NCBI GenBank assembly: GCA_029245125.1
Contig: JAQWPZ010000088.1
Location: forward strand, 1-44,558
DNA: 44,558 nt
Direction: 5' to 3'
From: Rubripirellula sp.
Lineage (GTDB): Bacteria; Planctomycetota; Planctomycetia; Pirellulales; Pirellulaceae
Of the stretch, positions 27,201-34,790 are shown in pieces (positions within the stretch are counted from its first letter, which is position 1; every line of letters starts with the position of its first letter). The translations under genes and the position numbers were made by a program. Below the pieces are notes generated by a model. That model ran no database searches. It had not been told where the DNA came from and was given only the letters and a program-made list of their open reading frames with translations.

Positions 27201-27375
27201 TTCGCTTTATCAAAATCAACACAGCTACTTCACAGAAAAACCAGAGCGAGTCTCGGCATTCCTGGGAATTGGACGGGCAGCACCGCTGCCCGATCTGGAT
27301 CGGAATCATGTCGCGGCACTAACGGTCGTCATGGGAGCACTGCTGAACTACGACCAGAGCATGATGAAACGTTAG
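24274..27375 (+). CDS. Exported DUF1549/DUF1553 protein with cytochrome and LamG-like domains
   Basis: Residues 1-19 form a Sec signal peptide ([18 protein letters not shown]). A PSCyt1-type domain begins with C37-F-H-C40-H41 ([20 protein letters not shown]), then DUF1549 (~138-345; motifs [15 protein letters not shown] and [13 protein letters not shown] near 317-328), a LamG/concanavalin-like domain at about 419-600 ([43 protein letters not shown]), a helical stretch and DUF1553 (~730-1010; [38 protein letters not shown]). At 1033 residues it is of normal length. A DUF1501 gene follows after 105 nt on the same strand, the usual partner. The LamG part suggests contact with a glycan or surface. 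Confidence 0.9.
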   Translation: [1033 protein letters not shown]

Positions 27376-27480
27376 TGAGCCCGATGAATCGCGTCACCCT
27401 ATCCCGCGTTCAAAGCCAACTTATTTTTTTCCGCAACCGCTGACGCACCCACTCAGCAACCGACATCGAGATACGAATTG

Positions 27481-28914
27481 ATGACAACGCCACTTTCACG
27501 CCGCGCAGTCATGCAACAGACCGGCATCGGCCTTGGCAGTTTGGCACTGCAACAAATGCTGATGGGCTCGGACCTGGCCTCCGCAACAGCGGGCCGCCCC
27601 GGTGTCCTGCCATCCCTTCACCACCCGGCAAAAGCCAAGCGGGTCATCTACCTGTTTCAATCAGGCGGCCCGTCCCAGCTGGACCTGTACGACTACAAGC
27701 CGTTACTGAATGAAAAACAGGGGACCGAGTTACCGGATTCTGTGCGACAAGGTCAGCGTTTGACCAGCATGAGCGGGAATCAATCGAGCTTGCCTTTGGT
27801 TGGTTCACCGTTCCAATTCAAACAACATGGTGAAAGCGGAACCTGGATGAGCGACTTGCTTCCACACACCGCTAAAATCGCAGACGACATTTGCGTGGTG
27901 CGGTCGATGCATACCGAGGCAATCAATCACGGTCCCGGTGTCACCTTCCTGCAAACCGGCAGCATGTTCCCGGGTCGTCCTAGCATGGGGGCTTGGCTCG
28001 ACTATGGCTTAGGCAACGAAAACGAAAACCTGCCAGCCTTTGTTGTCATGGTGACTAAAAACAAAGGCGGTCAACCGCTGGTGTCACGACTTTGGGGTAG
28101 CGGTTTCCTGCCCAGCCGACATCAAGGCGTGCGATTCCGAAGCGGTAAAGATCCTGTCCTCTACCTCAGCAATCCTGATGGCATTGAATCAGACAGCCGG
28201 CGAGCCACGATGGACGCGCTGCAGCAGCTGCACCAAATGCAGCTCAGTCGCCAGCAGGATCGTCAAGTTGAGACACGAATCGCGCAGTATGAACTAGCGT
28301 TTCGGATGCAGGCTTCCATTCCCGAAGCCACGAATTTTGCTGATGAACCGGCACACGTCTTGGACGACTACGGTCCCGATGTCAAAAACCCGGGATCATT
28401 TGCCGCGAATTGTTTGATGGCACGACGCTTGGCCGAAAGAGGCGTTCGATTCATTCAACTTTACCATCCGGGCTGGGATCATCACGGCGGACTTCCAAAA
28501 GGGTTACCAGGACAATGTCGCGAGACGGATCAACCTTCCGCAGCACTTGTCCGAGATCTGAAACGCCTCGGATTGCTCGATGACACGCTCGTGATTTGGG
28601 GTGGTGAATTTGGCCGGACGAATTATTGCCAAGGCAAATTGACCGACAACAATTTTGGCCGTGACCATCATCCGAAGTGTTTCAGTCTTTGGATGGCCGG
28701 GGGTGGCGTGAAACGAGGCATGTCGTACGGAGAAACGGACCCATACGGCTACAACATCGTCGAGCAGGGTGTTCACGTCCACGATTTACAAGCAACCGTG
28801 CTACACCTGCTGGGGATCGACCACGAACGCCTGACGTTCAAATATCAAGGTCGACAATTCCGCTTGACCGACGTACACGGCCAAGTGGTCAACGATGTGA
28901 TCAACCAAAGCTGA
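27481..28914 (+). CDS. DUF1501 protein with Tat leader (copy 3)
   Basis: The chosen ATG at 27481 gives MTTPLSRRAVMQQTGIGLGSLALQQMLMG, a Tat leader; an in-frame TTG directly before it adds one residue. Landmarks are FQSGGPSQLDLYDYKPLLNE, GPGVTFLQTGSMFPGRPSMGAWLDYGLG, WDHHGGLPKG, WGGEFGRTNY and GRDHHPKCFSLWMAGGG. It differs from copies 1 and 2 in having GRDHH rather than GRDHW and a different N-terminal part, so it belongs to a separate subgroup. The pairing with the upstream DUF1549/DUF1553 gene mirrors the operon at 8216-15679 but in reverse gene order. At 478 residues it is near family length. Confidence 0.9.
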   Translation: MTTPLSRRAVMQQTGIGLGSLALQQMLMGSDLASATAGRPGVLPSLHHPAKAKRVIYLFQSGGPSQLDLYDYKPLLNEKQGTELPDSVRQGQRLTSMSGNQSSLPLVGSPFQFKQHGESGTWMSDLLPHTAKIADDICVVRSMHTEAINHGPGVTFLQTGSMFPGRPSMGAWLDYGLGNENENLPAFVVMVTKNKGGQPLVSRLWGSGFLPSRHQGVRFRSGKDPVLYLSNPDGIESDSRRATMDALQQLHQMQLSRQQDRQVETRIAQYELAFRMQASIPEATNFADEPAHVLDDYGPDVKNPGSFAANCLMARRLAERGVRFIQLYHPGWDHHGGLPKGLPGQCRETDQPSAALVRDLKRLGLLDDTLVIWGGEFGRTNYCQGKLTDNNFGRDHHPKCFSLWMAGGGVKRGMSYGETDPYGYNIVEQGVHVHDLQATVLHLLGIDHERLTFKYQGRQFRLTDVHGQVVNDVINQS

Positions 28915-28980
28915 TCCCCCGGGGCGGACATCCCAGTCTTACCGCCCGCCATGATTGGTGCCCTCCTCGCACAACGCTGC

Positions 28981-29032
28981 GATCAGGGCTGGCGATCAGG
29001 GCTGGCGCTCAGGGCTGGCGATCAGGGCTGGC
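28981..29032. repeat. Four-unit 13-bp tandem repeat
   Basis: The unit GATCAGGGCTGGC is present four times (28981-29032), with a single change in the third copy (GCTCAGGGCTGGC). It lies between the DUF1501 gene and the zinc-ribbon gene and is noncoding. The unit and period recall the 18862-18913 array, though only about half of the bases match. Confidence 0.9.
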
Positions 29033-29176
29033 GACTGCACCTTTTTCCGCCAATCAGGTGGCGTTCGCAGTAAGTTGTTGGCGGGCCAAAATGCTGCTCA
29101 CACGGAGCGGCATCATTGACTAGAATACGGCTTCGTAGCCACCACTTCTTTTCACTGATCCCCGTCGTTCGCCCTA

Positions 29177-29983
29177 ATGCCAATTCGAGTTAAGTGCACC
29201 TGCGGCAAGGCGTTGAGTATTCCAGATACAGCGGCTGGTAAGGTCGTGAAGTGCCCTGGATGCGGAAAATCGCTCCGGATTCCAGGTGGAGCGGCAGCTA
29301 CCCCCGCGAAGGCCGCACCAGCCAAGCCTGCCCCCGCCAAACCCGCTCCAGATCCAGTCGCCAGCGGGATTGGAGACTTGCTCGCCGAAGAAGGCATGGA
29401 CCAGATCGTCGAAGCAGTCTGCCCTGCTTGTCGCGCGGAGATGAAAGCCGACGCAGTTCTATGCGTCAAATGCGGCTATCACAAAGAATCGGGCATGCAG
29501 TTTGATTCGCACAAAACTGCCGGTGTCGACATCGACCACGGCACTTTGGCGTTGCAAAAAGCGGCGGACGACATGGTCCAAGCCAAGCAGATGCAGGAAA
29601 AGATGCTCAAAGGAGCGGGCATGCCATGGTGGGCTTTAGCACTCGTGCTGTTTTTGATCGGGAGCGGATTGACGATCGCGGTCTTGTACGTCAACGCATC
29701 CAGACGTGTCGACGAGTCCTTCGACTTCAATCCCATGGGGCTATTCCTATTCCTTGCTGGCATCGCGTTCGGCATGGTTGCCCTCGGTGCCTATTGGATG
29801 ATTTTCTTGCATGCCATCAAAAGCACTGGCAAGAAAGGACTGTTGGCTCTGATCCCGCCTTATGCGATTTACTACGCCTGCGTGAACTTCCGTGAAACAT
29901 GGAGGTTTCTTGCGGCTGTCGTCGCCATGGGCATCACGTGCGGAGTTCTGCTGGCCGAAGCCTCGGCAAGAGGCATCTTCTAG
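29177..29983 (+). CDS. Zinc-ribbon-like membrane protein of unknown function
   Basis: The protein (268 residues) begins with a zinc-ribbon-like module: C7 and C9 (KCTCGK), then C26 and C29 (KCPGCGK), followed by an Ala-Pro-Lys-rich linker (~40-62) and a second module with C82, C85, C96 and C99 (VCPACRAEMK, VLCVKCGYHKESG). Three hydrophobic helices follow at about 150-172, 186-210 and 243-260. The domain order recalls regulatory or envelope-anchored zinc-ribbon proteins, which often begin gene neighbourhoods of envelope machines. The next gene, a TolC-like channel, starts 250 nt later on the same strand, so co-expression is possible but not proven. Confidence 0.75.
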   Translation: MPIRVKCTCGKALSIPDTAAGKVVKCPGCGKSLRIPGGAAATPAKAAPAKPAPAKPAPDPVASGIGDLLAEEGMDQIVEAVCPACRAEMKADAVLCVKCGYHKESGMQFDSHKTAGVDIDHGTLALQKAADDMVQAKQMQEKMLKGAGMPWWALALVLFLIGSGLTIAVLYVNASRRVDESFDFNPMGLFLFLAGIAFGMVALGAYWMIFLHAIKSTGKKGLLALIPPYAIYYACVNFRETWRFLAAVVAMGITCGVLLAEASARGIF

Positions 29984-30235
29984 GACGCCGGAATCAAGTC
30001 CAACTTGATTTATGGACTCCCCTGACGCTCGACACCTAGCAACACTGCGGCGACTAGTCGGACTTTGCGGGCTGTGTAAGAGAAATTGGCTATGCCGCTT
30101 AAATCGCCCCTCGATTAGTGCAAACGGACATTCGCTGCGATCCCTCCGATCGCTATCGCCTGCCCCGCCGATGAAGAACGAACCTGCATGTTCGGACCGT
30201 GCAGATTCGCACACCGACGGAAACCACAGGCAGGG

Positions 30236-32351
30236 ATGCCCGTCTCGCTCCACTCCACAATCGTTTGCTGCTGGATGCTGATCACAGCGTTGGCGTTGCC
30301 CTGCGCGGTGATGGCCCAAGGCGGCGAGGGCATGGTCCAAAAAAAATGCTGCCGCGGACGGGGAAACGATCCCCTTGGATTGGTGGGACGCGCAAGTTCG
30401 CGACACGATGCTGGATAACGCGCCTTATTGGGTTCGCTTTGATTTAGACACGGTGTTGTTGGATACACTTCGCAGCAGCCCCAGAATTCAAAGTGTTTCT
30501 CACAGAGCCAGCATTTCGCTAGAGCAGATCATTCAACAGGACGCGGCCTTCGATCCCAATGTCTTGTTTGAATCTCGAATCGGTCGCAAAAATGATCCGG
30601 TTGGCAATGAATTGATCACGGGTGGTCCACCTAGATTGATCGAGGAATCGGCCTCCGCCCGAGGCGGCATTCAGCGAACAAATCGGCGCGGTACACAAGT
30701 CGATCTGTCCCAGGAGTTAAGTCTGCTGAACAGCAACAGTGAGTTTTTCTCACCGGTCGATCAAGGCAACTCGAGATTGAGTCTGAGTCTGACGCAACCG
30801 CTGATGCAACGAGGGGGTCAGGTTTACAACGAACGCCTGCTAACACAAGCAAGGATTGACAGTCGTGTCAGCTGGCAGGAAATGCGGGGTGAAGTTGAAC
30901 AACGACTCGCGGACGTCATCAACGCCTATTGGCGACTCTACGAACTACGCTGCCATTTATTGCAACAGCGGGAATTGCTGCGACGGGGTCAGCAGATCGA
31001 ATCACTACTGGTGGCTCGTCAAGCATTCGATGCCAGCCGAATTGAACTCGCCAAAGCGAAACAGCGGGTCGCTCGCCGGACCGATCGATTACTGCGAGTC
31101 ACCGGTGAGATTCAAATCCAACAAGCGCGATTCATTGGACTGGTTGGATCGAACCAGCTTTCGAGTGCCGGCGAAAAGCTGGAATTAGTCCCCCTTGAAA
31201 TCCCCACCTTTCCAAGCATTGGTTTGGATCTTCGAGACGCATTCGTTCGCGGTCTGGAAAATCGCCCAGAAGTGCGGGCCGTAACAGCAGACTTAGAAAC
31301 AGCCGCCTTAGCAATCAAGGTGACTCGCACCGAACTTGAACCACAGTTGACAGCGGTCTTCGAAGCCTACTCGGCGGGACTGAACGGGAACTTTCAAGCA
31401 CTTCAATCTTTCACTGACCAGTTTTCGACAGGCGGCCCCGGCTTGGCAGGGGGATTGAAATACGACATGCCGTTTGGGCGGAGGGCTGCCCGCGCGCGGC
31501 ACCGCGAAGCCCACCATCGTTACCGACAACGTGCCGAAGAACTGCGTGAAACCATGCAAGTGACCAGGCAAGAAATTTCGACGGCGATCATCAACGCGCA
31601 AACCGCAATCGCGCAACGTGAAACCAAACACAGATTGCTAGTCACCGCCTTGGACGAAGAAGCAATCCTGACACGGCGTTGGGAAATGATGGCGGGTGAT
31701 GGAGCGAATGTCGGCACCGTTCTTGAAACACTGCTCGACGCCCAACAACGTCGCACAGATGCCGAACGCGAATGGACCTCTGCGGTCACCCGGTACGTCT
31801 CTTCACTCGCTGATCTGCAACGCGCGATGGGAACACTGCTAATCAATCATGAAATCACACCGCTTCGGGAAGCGTGCGGAAACCAGATCCATTTTTTGCG
31901 GACAGACCCAACCCCGCAAGTTCCAATGCTCCTCAACGCCACGCTTCCAGAGGATACGCAAACCACCGATCAACCGGCAGCCCGCCGCGATCAACCGGCA
32001 ATGATTGAATTGTCATCACCAGAGTTTTCGCCCGACCTGTCAGGACTCGATCGAATACCTGCTGATCTGCCACGCACAAATGCACCAAACGCGTTTCAGC
32101 ATTCCGCTGTACTCGCGGGCATCACACCCACCGTGCCAAACCCGAATCGGCCCCCTGAGATCGCATTCGGTCAACCGACCGCTGTTGGTTTGCCCAACAC
32201 GGCCGGGGAGACAGTCGCATCTCCCTTGTTAATGCCGATGGTGATGGCCGCGGGCAACCCTGCGGCGACGTTGCGACCACAAAGATTGCCAATTCCGCGT
32301 CCAGCGCAAACCGGCAAATTGAATTCATTCCGCCAAAGGAAGAAAGAATGA
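30236..32351 (+). CDS. TolC-family outer-membrane channel, apparent frameshift at the signal peptide
   Basis: TolC-like proteins form outer-membrane channels with a long periplasmic helical barrel. The body is open from a TTG at 30375 (MDWWDAQVRDTMLDNAP), giving 658 residues: a conserved planctomycete-type N-terminus, NPDPVGNELITGGPPRL-like segment, LTQPLMQRGGQVYNERLL and ADVINAYWRLYELR, and a proline-rich tail after about residue 500. That TTG start would leave no export signal. One frame earlier, from ATG 30236, the sequence MPVSLHSTIVCCWMLITALALPCAVMAQGGEG encodes a Sec signal peptide. The two frames join if one A of the eight-A run at 30339-30346 is removed, giving MVQKNAAADGETIPLDWWDAQV. 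A stop ends the leader frame at 30418. The cause may be sequencing error, a real mutation, or transcriptional slippage. The stop overlaps the next gene as ATGA. Confidence 0.72.
30339..30346 (+). other. Eight-A run where the TolC reading frame shifts
   Basis: The run reads CCAAAAAAAATGC. Upstream the leader frame is read as ATG GTC CAA AAA AAA TGC; the body frame reads AAA AAT GCT GCC. A single-base deletion, or loss of one A in the transcript by RNA polymerase slippage, joins them. No other homopolymer lies between the signal peptide and the body. Confidence 0.7.
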
Positions 32352-33274
32352 GCCAATCACATCGACGTCGATTTCGCCTACAAAGCTCATTCACCGCGGT
32401 GGCGGTAACCGCAGCCGTTTTGGCCTCTGGAATCATGGGTACGATCGCCCACGCCCAGAGTCCAAGAGTTCGCGATTCGGCAACGAGCCAGCTGATCTAT
32501 GAAGGTTTCACTGAACCTAAATACGACATCATGGTGGCCGCCATGGAAATTGGACGATTGGAAAGTTTGTTGGTCAAGATCGGCGATGAAGTGGTCGCCG
32601 GGCAAATCGCTGGTCAACTGGAAAACTCGCTCCAAAAATCAGCCGTTCGGATTGCAGAACTACAGAGCAATCTGAAGGGCGAACTAGAAGGAAGTCGCGC
32701 TGAAGTAGAACTTCACGAATCTCGCACCGCGTTACTCAGACAACTCGCCAAAGATCGCATGGCTCGCCCCGATGAATTGGCCCGGGCAGAGACCGATCTA
32801 AGAGTTGCCAAAGCCAAGCTCCTGACCGTCGAAGAACAAAACAAACTCCGCAAACTGGAATTCGAACGCTATCGTTTGCAACTTGAACGCCGCTCGGTGC
32901 GAATTCCAATGAATGGCGTGATCTCGGAAGTCTTCCATCACCCCGGCGAATACATTACGCCGTCCGAACCAGCAATCGTCCGCTTACTGGTGCTGGATAC
33001 GTTATACGGGGTGTTCAATATTCCGGTGGAGGAAGCCAAGACGATTCGTGTTGGCACACAAACTCGCGTCTTTTTGCGAAGCGAAGGCAAAACGATCAAC
33101 GCTACCATCAGCTCCATCTCACCCGCCATTGATGGTGAGAGTGGCACCGTACAGTTGCGTGTCGAGCTTGAAAACTCCAAACGAACACTACGGGCTGGCG
33201 ACCGCTGCACGCTTCGTATTTTACCGACAGACCTCCGCCGAGCCAGTCAACCGCGAGGGGTGATACGACAATGA
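32348..33274 (+). CDS. HlyD-like periplasmic adaptor protein
   Basis: The protein (308 residues) carries a signal peptide after a basic start (RRRFRLQSSFTAVAVTAAVLASGIMGTIAHA). The adaptor core follows: lipoyl half near 51-95 (YEGFTEPKYDIMVAAMEIGRLESLLVKIGDEV), a coiled-coil hairpin at about 95-180 (KSAVRIAELQSNLKGELEG...), and the second lipoyl half plus beta-barrel from about 185 (RIPMNGVISEVFHHPGEY). Such proteins link an inner-membrane pump to a TolC channel. It has no membrane helix besides the leader. It overlaps TolC by ATGA and the next gene by ATGA, so the three are translationally coupled. Its short coiled coil suggests a compact assembly. Confidence 0.88.
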   Translation: MSQSHRRRFRLQSSFTAVAVTAAVLASGIMGTIAHAQSPRVRDSATSQLIYEGFTEPKYDIMVAAMEIGRLESLLVKIGDEVVAGQIAGQLENSLQKSAVRIAELQSNLKGELEGSRAEVELHESRTALLRQLAKDRMARPDELARAETDLRVAKAKLLTVEEQNKLRKLEFERYRLQLERRSVRIPMNGVISEVFHHPGEYITPSEPAIVRLLVLDTLYGVFNIPVEEAKTIRVGTQTRVFLRSEGKTINATISSISPAIDGESGTVQLRVELENSKRTLRAGDRCTLRILPTDLRRASQPRGVIRQ

Positions 33275-34716
33275 ACGCATCACAAGCTAACCAATTAACA
33301 GACACGGTGTATGCAGGGATGCAGGTTTCCCTTGCAGACACGTCCACGGCATTGGATCAACAACAAAATGATCCATTGACCGATGCCTTGGAAGAGGCAA
33401 TTACGGCGCTCGACAAGGTGCAAGTTGGCGATGTCGAGCCGATGTCGTCGAGGACTGACCTAGCACCCGCTTTTGAATTACTGGCTGCCATGTCGCAGAC
33501 GGCACGCCGCCGTGATGCAGCGGCTTGTTTGACTCGAATCCTCGGCATCAAGTGCGCGGACTGCGAGATTCGCTGTGGAATTGGCTCCGAACGACTCTCG
33601 CGTCTCTATGACGCTCGCTTGGGCTGGCTTTCTACCGACAGTCCAACCTACCGTCAGATCGCGGACGATTGGACGACGCCCCAACACAGCGAAAGCAAAC
33701 CATCCGGTGATCAGGCGAGTATACGTCGACCAACCGTTCATCGGATCGAGATCTATCTTCCGAATCGAAACGGTTTCGAGCGTTGTGTGATCTGGATCGA
33801 TTCCAGAACTGATCTGACGGAAAGACTGCCATGGCTTCAGGCTACCTGCGAAACGATCCGAGTGGTGCTGTGGAGTCGTCCGCGAACGAGCTGGTCATCA
33901 CTGGCCTCCAAGCTGGCAAAAAACGCCTGGATGACGACCATTACGACAGCCACTGTCATGACAATGCTCGCGGTTTGGCCGGTACATTACCGCATTCCCT
34001 GTACGGCCGTTGTTGAAACCAGCGAACAACGACTCGTTTCGACTCCCTTTGAAGCTGGCTTGTTGGAGGCCGCCGTCAAACCGGGCGACATGGTATCAAC
34101 TGGCGATGTGCTGGTTGTCTTAGACGGCAGACCATTACGCTTGGAACGCGAGGCAGTCGCTGCGGAACGACAGCAAGCCGCAAAAGAGCAAGATGTCGCG
34201 CTAGCGAGCGGCCGAGTAGCGGATGCCCAGCAAAGTGGCTTGAAAAAACAACAGTTGCAGCGACGTTACGATCTCTTAACCGACCGCTTGAATCAACTGG
34301 AAGTCACCAGCCCGATCGACGGTGTGGTTGTCAGTGGCGATTTGGAGAAACATGTTGGCTCAGTCCTCGAACGTGGCCAAGCACTAATCGAGGTCGCGCC
34401 GATGGATCGAATGGTCATCGAAGTCGAAATCCCCGAGCATGAAATTGGGTACGTGCATGAAGGAGCGGATGCACGAATCAAAATTGACGCCATCGGTGGA
34501 AAATCGATCAACTCCTCGATCGAAAACCTGCGTCCAGCAGCCGAGTTACGCGAAAATCAAAACGTCTTCGTCGGTCTGATTGAAATGAACAATCCCGACG
34601 GACAACTGCGCCCTGGAATGCGTGGAGAGGCGACCACCTATGGCCCTCTACGACCATGGATCTGGTCCTGGGTCCGCGGTGGTGTCGAACGAGTGTTGTG
34701 GTGGACTGGGTATTAA
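33271..34716 (+). CDS. Membrane-anchored HlyD-like protein with soluble N-terminal domain
   Basis: Residues 1-210 form a soluble, probably cytoplasmic domain, with two strand-rich parts (SPTYRQIADDW..., VHRIEIYLPNRNGFERCVIWIDSRTDL), perhaps GAF-like. A single membrane helix spans about 219-238 (AWMTTITTATVMTMLAVWPV). The outer part is an adaptor: lipoyl half 1 at about 250-290 (RLVSTPFEAGLLEAAVKPGDMVSTGDVLVVLDG), a coiled coil (~290-342), lipoyl half 2 at about 345-376 and a beta-barrel (~377-460). The conserved C94, C97 and C102 (KCADCEIRC) in the N-terminal part could bind a metal or form disulfides. Linking a cytoplasmic domain to a periplasmic adaptor suggests signal or substrate sensing. 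It is coupled to the upstream adaptor by ATGA. Confidence 0.83.
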   Translation: MNASQANQLTDTVYAGMQVSLADTSTALDQQQNDPLTDALEEAITALDKVQVGDVEPMSSRTDLAPAFELLAAMSQTARRRDAAACLTRILGIKCADCEIRCGIGSERLSRLYDARLGWLSTDSPTYRQIADDWTTPQHSESKPSGDQASIRRPTVHRIEIYLPNRNGFERCVIWIDSRTDLTERLPWLQATCETIRVVLWSRPRTSWSSLASKLAKNAWMTTITTATVMTMLAVWPVHYRIPCTAVVETSEQRLVSTPFEAGLLEAAVKPGDMVSTGDVLVVLDGRPLRLEREAVAAERQQAAKEQDVALASGRVADAQQSGLKKQQLQRRYDLLTDRLNQLEVTSPIDGVVVSGDLEKHVGSVLERGQALIEVAPMDRMVIEVEIPEHEIGYVHEGADARIKIDAIGGKSINSSIENLRPAAELRENQNVFVGLIEMNNPDGQLRPGMRGEATTYGPLRPWIWSWVRGGVERVLWWTGY

Positions 34717-34790
34717 TTCAGCGAGAGAAGTGGAGCATCCCAGATGCTGGCGAATCAACATCGCAACGAAACTTGACCGGATGACAGACA

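Noticed and set aside
18862..29032. Similarity between the two 13-bp arrays as one dispersed family
   Set aside because: Only about half of the bases match at best alignment, so shared origin cannot be supported.
29747..30406. A 219-codon minus-strand open frame across the zinc-ribbon and TolC gene starts
   Set aside because: It crosses two well-supported plus-strand genes and has no domain features.
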